Source: Carya illinoinensis (Eukaryota > Streptophyta > Magnoliopsida > Fagales > Juglandaceae). Taken from it: a stretch of 64,000 nt of DNA. The stretch covers positions 35,168,001 to 35,232,000 of the forward strand of contig NC_056760.1 of the NCBI RefSeq assembly GCF_018687715.1, in the 5' to 3' direction. The translations under genes were made by a program, and so were the position numbers. Shown piece by piece: positions 37,550 to 49,702 of the stretch (its first letter is position 1; every line of letters begins with the position of its first letter). The notes beneath the pieces are model-generated. The model ran no database searches and was not told where the DNA came from. It saw nothing but the letters and a program-made list of their open reading frames with translations.

Positions 37550-40114
37550 TCAGGCCGCACGACCCATGGTCTGCTCCCCTGGAGGAATCATAACCAAGAA
37601 TGGCCGAGCATTGAACCCTGGATGAGGCAGTCTGCGACGGAGCTCGCGACCTTCCTGACAAAGAGCACACACATGGCAGAAGACATGAGTTGCAAAGTCA
37701 CATGCAGATTCACACTGTTCACGCTGCACCTCGTCCTCCAGTAAGCTTCCACAGCACCCACATGACCTGTGAAGTGCCTCACAACTGCCCTGCTTGTCAT
37801 AAAAAAATATGAACAAATTCAAAAGATCTTCGTCATAATTATATCATATTTGGTATGGACAACAAAACATCGCTCAAAAACCTCAAGTATGATAAAAAAT
37901 AAAAAATAAAAGGAGCAAAATTATAAAAGCCGAAGGAAAGAGCTTGGAGGATTGTAAGACTATTCTCATTGTAGACAGAGAAAACATTCATCCTATTCAA
38001 CTGCGTGGAAGAGCAGGACTGAAAGGGATCGAATATCAAACTCCTCAACTTATTAATGCTGACTTTTCTATGTTCTTTTTAATCAATTAAGCTATGTAGC
38101 TAGTGTAACCCTAGAACATTCAAGAATATAAATATCAGCTGTGAGTTCTAAAATTGATCATTGCTATACAAATTCTGGTAATGTTCTTTAGAAACAAACA
38201 AGTACAATTGCTTATTAAAAAAAAGAAACAAACAAGTATACATAGGAATTATGCGTAAGGGAGTTAGGACAGCCTATGCAAGGTGAAGTAAATCAAATAA
38301 ACAAAACATACGTAAGACACAAATATCAGGAACCACAAGGCCATGATCACCACACAGAAATACCAATAAAGTTATCGACACCATAACACCCATAGTTGCA
38401 TTTGAAAAGGCCTGTATTTTTTTCCTTAGCAACACATTTACATCAGCTTTAAAAAATTAGTTGTTATACATGAAAACCTTAAGAAAAATAAATACGGGTG
38501 GGAACGAACTCTAACAAGCAATGACAATTGATGTGTAATAAGACTTCAAAAATGCATCCATATTATTTAAATTAAAGTCTATACAACTTAGCCAGACATC
38601 CTACTTCAAAGGCAACTACGCATAAGAATATGAAAAATGCCAAGAAAATATTCATTCCGCACCACTTTTTCAATTCAAAGAATGTTGAAGTGCTTTAATA
38701 AGAACAAAACGCCACATCATATAAAATCAATATTAGAAGAGTTCTAAACGTTAAAGAGGAACAAACATATTAACACAAAGCATGAATATATACAATGATG
38801 CACCAATAAAAAAAAAACATATATGTACCCTGGATGCAAAATTATAATAAATCAAATAAACCAAAATCACAGCTAATCTCAATGGCAGACCAAAACTTCC
38901 ATTGCTTATGTCTGTTTTTTCATTTTTCTTTTTTCTTCTTGGGAGTGGGAGAGCGTGGGAAAGAGAAAAAACTTGCCTCTAAGTTGAACATCCGACGAAT
39001 GGCAGTACGGCTTGTGTATGAAAACCATGGTGCGAGGAAGTTTCCACCAAAAATGGAATTTCCAATCAAATATAGGCCAGAGTAACTCAAGCAACGACTT
39101 CCAAAAGTCCCAGGACTAGATCCAAGTCTCTCCACATTGCCTCCATACAGCACACAAGGAGCCACACTTCCAAGAAGACCTGGTCAGATGTCGTGACATT
39201 TAGGACAAAAACTGAAGATATGGAGCACAAGTGGTACTTGAAAAACACAATATGCAAATAAAAGTCCTGATCCAGAAGTGATGCATTCAAAAGCATCAAA
39301 AGATTAATTGAAACCCGGTCCTCTATTCAATTAGTTTAAATGGGTTCAAGATTGTCCTGCAACAATCAAACCCCCCTTACGCACGAGTTATATCTCAACC
39401 ACAAATTCTTAACAACTATTTCTCAACCACAAATTATTAACAACCAGTGTAGCTTCAATTAATGTATAATTAACAAGATTGCAAGCTTTAAGAAACATTC
39501 AACTCTTCACGTAATTCTTTTCAAAATAATAAAAACAAAAAATGCTATTGCACATATTTACAGGTGTGGAGTCAAAGATCTCAATGTTTGCTTAGAGAAC
39601 TTTTGCCATTCTCATCTACTTTATCACATGTTTAAAGGTATCGGTCAAGCACCAAAACGCAACGAAAAGGAAAAGCCCAAATCCAATGCAAACTTAAAAA
39701 CAGAAGAAAAGCCACCTGATTACACAGAATGACCAAAATCTCGATCGTAAGCTAATAAAAAATCGAACTTTAAATAACAAATAACTTACAAACTTCAAGA
39801 TCACTGCTACAGAACTCGTCGTTGCGACCTAGACAAGCAAAGATGCTCGAGTTCCACTGGGTCCGGCCCATGGGCTCGCCCACCACGCTCCCGTGTCCCA
39901 ACGGCAACCCGTTCGCGGTCCAGCCGTACCCACCGAGATTTCCGGGTACCGGAGCAGGAGCTTTCGCCGCGGGCGAGACTGTGACCTTTTCGTCCTTAGC
40001 ATCAATTGGCTTGCTGGCTTTCTTCACATCATCTTCTACTCCTTCGACGACTTGCTTGCTCAAGAGCGGGCTCGATTCCTCGTAATTCACATTATTGTTG
40101 TTGTTGTCAGCCAT
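37550..40114 (-). CDS. CNR8: PLAC8-domain protein, cell number regulator 8-like
   Basis: Three exons on minus, 40114-39790, 39179-38977 and 37789-37550, give 255 residues. Intron 1 is GT-AG (610 bp). Intron 2 (1187 bp) uses a GC donor (GAG then GCAAGT). The start is MADNNNNNV. An in-frame upstream ATG at 40255 would add 47 residues of UTR-like text and is rejected. The N-terminal third is acidic and Pro/Ala-rich. The PLAC8 region begins around HGSVVGEPMGRTQWNSS (74-90) and contains the C109-LLGSVAP-C117 variant of the usual CCXXXXCPC motif. Exon 3 is Cys-rich (SCGCCGSLLEDE, REQCESACDFATHVF, HVCALC) and ends in LVMIPPGEQTMGRAA. PLAC8/CNR proteins are membrane proteins linked to organ size and metal transport. 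The subfamily assignment is strong, and the exact role is not known from sequence. Confidence 0.94.
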
Positions 40115-40259
40115 TGGATCTGGATTCTGGCACCCGAACCGACTCACAGAGCGAGAGAGATAGGGAGATGAAAGAATCGAAAACTGAAAAAAGGTAAAAA
40201 TAGAGAAGAAGTCAGAGGTCGCTCCCTCCCGTGTTGTTGTAGGGTCCGCAGCCAAACCG

Positions 40260-41219
40260 CGTCCACCACGCGTTCTCTCTCTCGAGTTTCGTTCCGCACA
40301 ATTAAAATCGCGTATTAATATACGTAATCATATTAATATTTTTATATTTAAAATTTAAATTAATATTATTTTTAATAAAATATATTTTTTTATTAATTAC
40401 ATTAAATTAATATATATATTAATACAAAATTATACTTGTAATTAAATTATTCCCTCCTCTCAATCTTATTTTCCGTTCTTCTGCGATGACTTTAAACTTT
40501 GAAGTTTGATATTAGGAAAATGTTAAACGAATCCGTGATTTTTTGCTTAAGAAATGATTATTAATAAAATTATATATAAAATTTTTGTTTGATCATTAAG
40601 TATATTAAAAAAAATATTCTTTTAATAGTATGTCTACAAATATAAGTATAGTCGATCTTGTTTGATCTAATTTTGAATATATTTTAAAACTGAATCGATA
40701 TATATTAATTTTGAGATTTGAAAAACTAATATCACACTAATTACACTTCTAAATTAGTACTTTCGATTTTATCGATTACGTTCTGATTTTTCTAATACAT
40801 AATATATGATAATATATTATAATATATATTATAATTAAATTATAAACTATAATGATATGTTATAATATATAATATAGTAATATATTATAGTATATTATAA
40901 TATATAATAATTTAGGATTTTAAGAATTAATATTATATTAATTAATAATTTATCATATAGTATAAAATTATTTTATATATAATTATATCTCATCTTATTT
41001 CATATGCAGCCTTCCATAACTTTGCTTTGTAGTTCTTAATTTAAGTTCACGTTCCTCTTTCTATTGGCACCATCACGTCTGTAATTGACATCCTAAATTG
41101 TCTGTAAGGCCCTTTTGAGCTGGGATAGCATGTTGGGTAGGTATGAGGATGGACTAAGGGTATATGTTACGAAATGCAACAAAAAAATGAGCAAGTGTAG
41201 GGTTAATAAGTACTAAATT
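40260..41219. other. AT-rich intergenic DNA
   Basis: Upstream flank of the CNR8-like gene. It includes a highly TA-rich stretch at about 40800-40990, right before the endogenous pararetrovirus. No gene is recognised. Confidence 0.45.
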
Positions 41220-41499
41220 TTGTTTTGGTTAATTCCATAATGAATAGGATGTTTAGATCTAATTCATTTATGAGTTCTAGATCTAGTATACCGCCTGATA
41301 TTATTAATGAGTAAGATTTTTCTGTTGAAGAAATTGATTCTATTTATTTCAATCGTTGAAGTATTTCAAATATTGATGCTAAATCTATTTACAAAACTAC
41401 TTGGGTTCAGCCTGCTTTCAAGACAAAATTCAATGTTAAAACTATTGAACAAACCTATGATATTTCAAAAACTCATGAAAAATGTTTCCTTTTTAACAT

Positions 41500-41980
41500 A
41501 ATATCGATTCAAGATTTCTTAATAAAAAGTTACAAATTTGTGCACATTGGTTCTATTCAAGTTACTGTTAAACCTCTAATGAGGAAATGCATCAATGCTT
41601 CGGTACTTCTTTGTTTAAAATATATTAGATTTAAGAAATTTGAAACTAGTATACTTAAAATGATTTAATCATCTTATTTAATGGTCCTCTTCACTTTGAC
41701 TATTTTTATTTATTTAACTCTTGTTTTAGACTATCCAAATATTTTAAAAACTTTAATTTTGAATATTTTAACCGCAAGTTATGATATGGAAAAAGGAAGC
41801 AAGCCTCTTGCCATAGTTTATCGTATTTACTATAGGGTTTTAAATACTAGTTTAAATCTTGAAACTATTTTAAAATTTTTAGAAAATAAAACTGTGTTAA
41901 TTCAGAGTTTTACTTCTAATGTAAATGTCCAAGTTTCCAAAATTATGTATGGGAAAGATACTGTTCTTCCCAATGAATGA
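41500..41980 (+). pseudogene. EPRV movement protein region
   Basis: Two overlapping frames carry the caulimovirid movement-protein core. The first (about 41510-41670) has HIGSIQVTVKPL. The second, open from 41681 to 41980, has DMEKGSKPLAIVYRIYYR. These are the conserved central segments of the viral movement protein (30K/caulimo MP family), which moves virus through plasmodesmata. The frame shift between them and the stop near 41668 make the copy non-functional. Confidence 0.75.
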
Positions 41981-41999
41981 ACCTTAGAGCATGAAGTTT

Positions 42000-43150
42000 T
42001 CCCTGCTAAGGTCTTAGTTGATTAGCTTAACCTTGATTACATCCAGCAATATCTTGATGTTAATGTTAAAATTAGTTTTGATCAACCTCTAGTTATCAAT
42101 GAAAGAAGAAATTCTTTCGCTAGAGTTAGATCTTCTTTTACTTCCGAAACTCCAAAAAAAATAGACCATCTCAAAAAATTTGTGGAAGATTCTGTTAAGA
42201 CAGCTAAATCTATCAACCCTAATTTAAAACTAAAAAGAGTCTCTACCTCCTCTCAGGTCATTTATGCTTATTACACTACTAAGGATGCTGAAACATCCAA
42301 GGATAAGTCTATAAAGGAATAAGTTGATAACCAGGAAGAAGATGTTTCATCTTTATCCCAACAGCTTCAGATATGATTGCTCCTATTGCACCTATTTATT
42401 ATAGACAGCTTACTGTGATAAATAGTGCTTTCAAAATTGATTTATTTCTTTATTCAATGAATATAATTCTATTGAAAATCGTAATAAGAGAAAAACTTAT
42501 CATGCTACCTTTTCTAGTTCTAAAAAATTATGAGTTAAAAAAATGGAAAGAAAAAATTCATACACTCCAAAAGCATATACTTTTCTTTGAGTTTCTTGAA
42601 AATTACTATAGTTTAAAGCATAGTTTAAATGATGTTAAAACTAGTTTTGTCAAGGACAAAAAAAGACTATGGTTAAATCTAGCCACTCCCTTTGGAGGCA
42701 ATTATTATCTCTTATTTAGGAGGACAAATAAAAGATTCTCCAATTAAAGCTCTTGATGCTAGTTCAGATGCTACCATATATACAGAGATAAAGAAAATCA
42801 TTCAACAAAATAATTTTATTAACCAAAGTCTCCATATTATTAATAACACTTGGACCGCATTGAAGACAAAGTATCTTTTGACTTCATCTTCAAATATTTC
42901 AAAACCTTTGATTATTTTACTAGATAATCGGTCAAACATTAATTTCAAAACTAAATAGGCCAAAACTCTTGATAAAATTGATCAAATACTTCAAGATATT
43001 TAAAATTAAAAAAATAAAATAAAATAAAAAAAAACCTCTACCAGTGCTTTAAACAACAATGGCAAGGATGATTTCTCTTCACATACTACTAATAAATCAT
43101 TTGAGAGTGATTCTTCTACTATTAAAGATCTTGGTTTGCTTGAAAAGAAT
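42000..43150 (+). pseudogene. EPRV region between movement and coat parts
   Basis: Lysine/asparagine-rich, helix-prone broken frames (longest 42373-42747 and 42692-42958). This position in caulimovirids holds the linker or virion-associated part. I cannot assign a domain. A-rich runs near 43011-43033 add frame changes. Confidence 0.4.
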
Positions 43151-43159
43151 TTTTAAGAT

Positions 43160-44250
43160 ATTGATTTACAAATTAAACCTGAAATCCCTATATTTTCTTC
43201 AAAATGACCCAAACTAATGAGCCTAATGAATAATAAGTATTCCAGGCCAACTCTTCTTAATTTACAGTTTGAAGAAATGATTTTTCAAACCCAGTTTTCT
43301 GTTTCAGCAGATAAATTCTATGAATGAAATATTGATGGATTCTTTGAACAAGAAATTCTCAATATCACGAGTAAAATGTCTATGGTTGCAAATGCTTATA
43401 CTAATAATGATCACAAACAACCTAAGATTGTAAAAATCTTAACTACTGATTTTTTGGATATGCTTCGACACTGGTGGGATAAACATCTCACTAATAAAGC
43501 AAAATAAACCATTTAGAATGCTATTCAACATGATGACGAAAGGTTACCTATTTGTAACCATAAGAATGGAAATTCATGATGGTATTAATACTTTGATTTA
43601 TACTATTATTAAACATTTTGTTGGAACTCCTTCCAACATTACTAAGCATATTAGTGATTATTCGAATAATTTGAGATGTCATCAAATGTCTTATTATAGA
43701 TAGTACCAAGATGTTTTTATGTCCAAAGCCAAGCTTAGAAACAACAGTCATAAGCCTTACTGGAAATAAAAATTTATTGATGGTCTACCCCATTTATTTA
43801 AAGTTAAGGATGAACTTATTGATATCTTGGGACTCCTTAATTATGATAATTACATTTATGATAATATTATGAGTACAATTAAGAAGTTTGGTATTAGTAT
43901 GTGAAATGATAAAAAAATACTTCATCAAAAGATAAAGAATAGTAAAAAAGCCACATATGAATTGGGTAATTTTTATGAACAATTTGGCTTTCCTTCTATT
44001 GTTCCATATAGACAAAAACGTATTTCAAAAAAATATTTCAAAACTCATAAAGAAAAAAATGAGAAAGAACCGTGATAATTAAAAAAAAAAAAAAAAAAAA
44101 CGTTTAAGAGTTTACAAGAAAAAACATTTTGATAATAAAAAGAGTTTTAAAACCCTTTCGAAAAGAAAGTGTTTTAATTATGGTAAATCTGGGCATTTTG
44201 CTGATAAATGTCCCAAGAAATCCAATAAATTAAAAAACAATATTAACTAG
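43160..44250 (+). pseudogene. EPRV coat protein region with zinc knuckle
   Basis: A broken frame with the coat-core segment LDMLRHWWDKHLT near 43460-43495 precedes a basic Lys-rich part and a zinc-knuckle remnant at 44170-44211. In the knuckle the second cysteine position is tyrosine (codon 44179-44181), so metal binding would be lost. This pattern (coat core, basic stretch, CCHC) is normal for caulimovirid coat proteins. Poly-A runs near 44080-44100 disrupt the frame. Confidence 0.7.
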
Positions 44251-44269
44251 TTGAATATTAATGCCAGTG

Positions 44270-44740
44270 ATTAAGAAGATTTAATTCGTCTCCTTGAAAT
44301 AAAATCTTCTGCATCATTTGACATCAATGAATTTAGTTCTAGTGATTTAGAGTATCACTCATAAATAGATTCATCTGATTCTCCCAATATTAAACTTGGT
44401 TGTAATAATTTTTGTTGCAAATCTTTGGGTAAAACAATTAATGTTTTAACAAAATCTGAAGAATAAGAAAATCTTTTATTAACTCTGATTTTTCAAATTA
44501 TAAACCCCGAGTTTAAAGAAGAATACCTTCACAAACTCAATAAGACAATGGATCATCAAAAACCAAAACTTCTAAACGAAAAATTAGTTTTCAAGAAACT
44601 TTGGGAAGATTTGAAAAGAAAAAACCTAAAGATTAATGATTTACAAAGAGAAGTTAGTTTTATTAAAAAAAAAAAAATTGTTAAACTCAAAGCTGAGATC
44701 AACAATATTAAATCTGAAAATGATTTTTTTTTTTAAATAT
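44270..44740 (+). pseudogene. EPRV segment between coat and protease, coiled-coil-like
   Basis: An acidic Ser-rich part (DLIRLLEIKSSAS) is followed by an open Lys/Leu/Asn-rich piece at 44548-44736 with heptad-like spacing (KKLWEDLKRKNLKINDL). It is probably a spacer or coiled coil of the polyprotein. No specific domain is recognised. Confidence 0.4.
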
Positions 44741-44879
44741 TGTGCTTAAAGGTTGACAAACAATTTGATCAAGACATTCCTTCTGATAATTAGCAAATGA
44801 ATTATTTAGATCCTAAGGATGAAAATCCTGTTGATAACCATATTTGTTTAGTCCATTATAATATTCCTCCTAAATGATT

Positions 44880-45200
44880 TTCTAAAGCTACTATTATTGT
44901 CTTCCATGAATTTAAATTTTCTGTGATTGACATGATTGATTCTAAATCAGATATGAACTGTATCTAAGAAGAAATAATTCCTAGTAAATATTATAAAAAT
45001 CTACTAAAAGATTGTTTTTGACAAATGGATCTTAGATGAAGACAAGTATGAGCTCAATATTATTCATATTTGTTAAGATAATGTTTGTTTTAAAATTCTT
45101 TTTGTTTTTGTTAAAAATATGGCTGAAAAAGTCATATTGGGAACTAATTTTATTTTCTCTTTATACCATCTCTCTTATAAAATGATTGTATTACTACTAA
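44880..45200 (+). pseudogene. EPRV aspartic protease region
   Basis: A viral retropepsin-like segment. The active-site strand reads VIDMIDSKSDMNCI, so the D-S/T-G motif is changed to D-S-K. A later VILGTNFIF segment matches the ILG-type strand of the fold. A stop follows MNCI. With the Gly missing and stops present it cannot be active. Confidence 0.65.
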
Positions 45201-45619
45201 CATTTTAGACAGAAAGTAAAGTTTAAATTTGCGTCAAAATTTGAAATTGATACTGATAAAAGTTTGAAATTTTTGCTTTCAGCCAAATCAAAACATTTAA
45301 ATTTCCTTCAACAGGAAATCAGGTTCCAAAAGATTTCAGAACAATTGTCTTGTAAATTGCTCCAATCAAAAACTGATGTTTTCAATTAAAAAAAAAAAAA
45401 TTGATTGTTGATATTTGTTTTGATCTTCCAAATATCTTTTGGCATAGGAAGAAACATGTTGTTTCTCTACCCTATATTAAAAAAATATATAGTTCAATTA
45501 AAACTTGCCATATTCAAATTAATAGTGACATTTTAGAATTTGCAAAAATGAGATTAATGATTTACTTTCAAAAAATATTGTTAGGCATAATAAGTCTCCC
45601 TATCTTGTTTTGATTTTTA

Positions 45620-46790
45620 TGTTCAAAAAAATACTGAGATCGAGATAGGGACACCCCGTCTAGTTATTAATTACAAACCCTTTAACAAAGTCTTAGAGTG
45701 GATTAGGTACTCTATCCATAACAAAAATGACTTAATTCATAGATTATGTAATTTAATGGTATTCTTCAAGTTTGACCTAAAGTCCAAGTTTTGACAGATC
45801 TAGGTTAATGAGTCAGACATGTACAAGACTACTTTTACTATCCATTTGGTCACTATGAGTGGTATGTGATTCATTTCGACCTCAAAAATGCCCATAATGA
45901 ATTCCAAAATATTATGAATAATATCTTCAAACCATTCACCCATTTCAACTATGTTTATATTGATGATGTTCTTATATATTTTAAAGTCTATTGATGAATA
46001 TTGAAAACATTTGTTTTCGTTTATAGATATCATTAGAGAAAGTTGTCTCGTTGTTTTCGCCAAAAAGATTAAATTAAATTATTCCAAACCAAGATTAGGT
46101 TCCTTGGTTATGATATTTCTGAAAGTAAAATTTGACCCATCAATAGGGTAATCGAATTTACAGATAAATTTCCTGATGTTATTATTGACAAAAACTAGTT
46201 GCAAAGATTTCTTGATTCCCTCAACTATGTTGCTGAATTCTATAAGGATATGCGAAAGTAATGTCATCCATTCTTTGAAAGACTTCATTCCAATCCTCAT
46301 CTTTAGATAGATATTCATACTAATCTTATTAAACAAATTAAGACACATGTCAAAACTCTTTCGTATCTTGGAATTCCTACTTCTGATTCTTTCAAAATAG
46401 TTAAAACAAATACATTTGATATTGGCTATGGTGATATTCTGAAACAAATAGTTTCACTAGATTAATCTAAACAAATTGTTCGATTCCATTTTGGAGTCTG
46501 AAATTCTACACAACTTAATTATAGTACTATTAAAAAAGAAATATTATCTATACTACCATGCATTTCTAAATTTTAGAGTGATTTATTAAACAAGAAATTT
46601 TTATTACGCATTAATTGCAAAAATGCTAGGTATGTTTTAAAAAAAGATGTTGAAAACATTGCATCCAAATATATTTTTGTATATTGGCAAGCTATTTTAA
46701 GTGTTTTTTATTTTGATATTGAATATATAAAGGGATATGATAATTCCTTTCCTGATTTTCTTATCCGTGAATTCCTACAAAAACTATGAG
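45620..46790 (+). pseudogene. EPRV reverse transcriptase / RNase H region
   Basis: Caulimovirid RT with the early block GTPRLVINYKPFNKVLEWIR and the catalytic YIDD box at 45956-45967, followed by the RT thumb and the RNase H part ending IEYIKGYDNSFPDFL near 46765. Several stops and frame changes separate the blocks. No integrase follows, as expected for a pararetrovirus. This is the best piece for placing the element in a tree. Confidence 0.82.
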
Positions 46791-47868
46791 TAAGAAAAAT
46801 GACAAAGGAAAAAAACCAGATTCTCCTCCCTCAATTCCACACAAATTACTTCTAAAAAATAAACCTGCTTCCATATTGAACATTGCCAATAGATTTACTA
46901 CACTTGGTAGTATTCCAACTATCCGACCTATTTCATTTGCTTCAGCAATTTCAACTTTTTATGACCCGTATGCTAAACCAATTTATACGGTTAAGCCTAC
47001 CTAATATTTTCCTGCTTCAAAAACTGATTACATTAAAAAAACATATTTCTAAAATTTGTTTTACATCAAACCACACCATTCCATGCATAAAGATACATTC
47101 AAAATTGCTTCTACTTAATTTTTTCCCAATTTCCATTGGATTCCTGAGAGTTCAGGAAAAAATCTCTAATTTTACTCTGAGATTTTGTTTTAAACAGAAT
47201 ATCTTACTATTAAACATATTTTTGACAAAACTGATAAAACCAAAATTATTTTCCACAGTGCTTACTTTTAAAAGTAATTACTGAAGAAGAATGTGGAACC
47301 CATCCCTATACTTCAAAAAATTACTACGATCAGATATTGTCTACTGTTACTATGACTACATTAACGTTTGGTTTAAATTTACAATATTTCAAACTCCAAA
47401 TCAATCACATTCTTGATTTTTCAGTTCTGACATGAAACCCAAACATACTTTCCCACGTTGGTTTCAACATTGGTGGAACAAATTTGGTCTTATTCACGAA
47501 ATCTTTCATGAAACATTTCAAATAATTATTAAATATTTCTCCTCTGTGGCCCTCCCAAAGATGGATTAACATAATTCAAAATTTTCACACTTATTCCATT
47601 TATACAAAAGATATTAAGTTCCTTAAATTTTAAAATAGAGTTATGAAAATAATAGTGATATTTTACTCAAACACTATTTTGTCAAATGGTGGGATAAATT
47701 TCCCCACATAGAAGATATTATTTTCTCTATAGCTAGAGATTATCCTCAGCTTGCTCCAGATATTCAAAGCATGAAGAATTTTCTTGCCGTGAAATAACAG
47801 ACACCTGTTTTGCCTGAATATCCACTTGCTCAGGCCACTACTTCAAATAATTAAGAAATATCATCTTC

Positions 47869-47907
<39 letters not shown>

Positions 47908-48260
47908 ACAATTCTTGATGGACTAAAGAATAAATATTTAATTAAAATTATTAAATGCGTCCCTTGAAGCCGAAGAAGATTCTGAATCTAACTCGGATGT
48001 ATTCTCCAAGAATCTAGTTGCTGAGATCCCAGCTGCTGATAATGACATATACAACAACTTTTTTGGCCATGACTTTGAATGGGCCAAAGCTTTCATATAA
48101 TTGATCAGCTGACACAAAATCGTCAAATATTTCACAAAGTTCCACAAGACTGCTCGTCTTCTGACCATATTTTTAGAAACTCTCATTACTTTACTTTCGG
48201 AACTAGAAGATGAAACAGACTCCAGCAATTTCAGCTGAAAAAGTCTGTCATCTGTCAGCA
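46786..48260 (+). pseudogene. EPRV terminal reading region
   Basis: Starts at an ATG overlapping the end of the RT region (MSKKNDKGKKPDSPPSIP), open to 47004, and continues in broken form. Later pieces include a Trp-rich HTFPRWFQHWWNKFGL segment (about 47440-47490) and KWWDKFPHIEDIIFSIARD (about 47680-47740). The last part is acidic (AEEDSESNSDVFSKN, about 47960). It is interrupted by a (TA)n run at 47872-47903. This is the position of the extra C-terminal ORF in several endogenous caulimovirid lineages. Its role is not established. Confidence 0.55.
47872..47903. repeat. (TA)n microsatellite inside the EPRV
   Basis: About 16 TA units interrupt the terminal reading region. Confidence 0.9.
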
Positions 48261-48363
48261 CCGAAAGATATTTTAGCTCAATAAATAGTGAAAAAAGTCA
48301 ATATTATTGTTCACGATTTACTATTTGACTATTTTAATATTTTGTAAAGGCACTCCTTTGTTC

Positions 48364-48370
48364 TATAAAA
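48364..48370 (+). promoter_or_regulatory. Pararetroviral promoter TATA box
   Basis: TATAAAA in the context TCTATAAAAGGGG lies about 100 bp after the last coding text. This is the position and form of the pregenomic RNA promoter of caulimovirids. Leader-like sequence follows. Confidence 0.6.
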
Positions 48371-48689
48371 GGGGTATCATATTTCAATATAAGGCAACAT
48401 GAAATAGAGCATAAACAGACTTTATAAGAGCCATTCCTTACTCTCTCCTGAAATATTCTCCACTCATCTTCTCGTTTTCTATTCCTTTAGCTTATAATTA
48501 CTCTTGTGAGTAAGATTTTTTAATAATCAAGAATTTGATTCAGTATTTGCATTATTGACTTTTCATCTTCATCATTTACTTGCATTATTTACTTTCATTA
48601 TCTAATCTGATTCCAGTTATTTCATCTTCCAGTCATCTGATCCTAGTTACGTTTAATCTTATTGCTTCATTTCTAACACTAAAATTATA

Positions 48690-49625
48690 TATCTATCTAT
48701 AATATAAAGCCTCTATCTCACTACTACAGTAATAAATAATGATTTCTAATTCCGTTTCCGTTCCTCCACTTTTTGTGCATATTGTCCATGCAATTCTCTT
48801 TGAATTGTATTTATTATATAATTATTTTAGTTTGTTGGTAGTCCACTCATGTTTTTTCCGTCAGTCCAGTCATGTCCATTTCTAATACATGATTAAGCAG
48901 CTGTCAGTACAGCCTGTCCATAATCAGTGCATGCCTACAGGTAACGTGTATAGGTAGACTGAGGAGGATTTCTATAGCTCGCTGGTCAGTGCATCAGTGC
49001 ATGCATACAGTAACGTTTAAGACATGCATGTCTTACACGTACTCTCTGCTGAAAAAGGAACAAATCATAGACATGCATACGGTAACCCACTAAAAAAGCA
49101 TAAAATACAATGTACATACAGTAAATACAATCTATAAAATACATTAAAAAATTATCCTTAATAATTATAAAATTCATAAAATTCAATCTACGTACAGTAA
49201 ATACAATCTACGTACAGTAACATTTAAGACATGCGTGCAGTAACCCACTAAAAAATCATAAAATACATTAAAAAATTATCCTCGATAATTAGAAAAAAAA
49301 AACGTGCTCTCTGTTGAACAAGGAAAAAAAAGACATGATGTCTCATCTAGCCAATAAATAAATCAAAACCTAGAAAACAAATAAAAAATCACAAAAAATA
49401 TTAAATCGATCTCATTGGGTAAAAAAATAAAATAAAATGTATGCATCTCTTTTACATTCTGATAACTGTACTCATTATTGAAGAAGAAAAATTCAAAGAT
49501 GAAAAAGAAATAAAAGGCTACTTTTATAATAGTCATGACTCATGACATTCTTTTTAACACTTCCCTGCACAAGTAAAATTAAATCTATGTCACAGATTTA
49601 AATAAAGAGGCTTTATATAAAACTT
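48690..49625. repeat. Inverted-repeat-bounded element, possibly Helitron-related
   Basis: ATATAAAGCCTCT at 48702-48714 is the perfect reverse complement of AGAGGCTTTATAT at 49606-49618. The left end context (TCTATCTATAATATAAAGCC) resembles Helitron 5' termini, and TTTTTTCCGTCAGTCCAGTC inside is typical of such repeats. Within it, GTAACCCACTAAAAAA and ATACATTAAAAAATTATCCT recur about 150 bp apart. No ORF is seen. The class is uncertain, since inverted ends argue against a simple Helitron. Confidence 0.35.
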
Positions 49626-49702
49626 CTTTATCTCATTCAATTATAACAATATTAATAATAAAAGCACTGCATGTGTATTGCCATCTTCCACTAAATTTTA
49701 TC

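Larger units (their letters stand above)
41220..48520 (+). mobile_element. Endogenous pararetrovirus (Caulimoviridae-like), degraded
   Basis: About 7.3 kb carrying, in caulimovirid order on one strand, a movement protein region, a coat protein region with a zinc knuckle, an aspartic protease, RT and RNase H, then a further reading region and a TATA-bearing promoter. There is no integrase and there are no LTRs, which separates it from Ty3/gypsy. Every region has several stops and frame breaks. The general arrangement, with a long C-terminal reading region after RT, suggests the florendovirus/petuvirus side of the family, but this needs a tree. Ends are approximate: the left one lies just after a TA-rich tract and the right one in leader-like sequence. 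This is an inert genomic fossil as read here. Confidence 0.85.

Noticed and set aside
40115..40255. Upstream in-frame ATG extending the CNR8-like protein by 47 residues
   Set aside because: The extension is UTR-like text, and the family starts at the Asn-rich MADNN site.
47938..48261. 107-codon minus-strand ORF
   Set aside because: It is the antisense of the acidic end of the pararetroviral terminal region. The plus-strand reading is the meaningful one.
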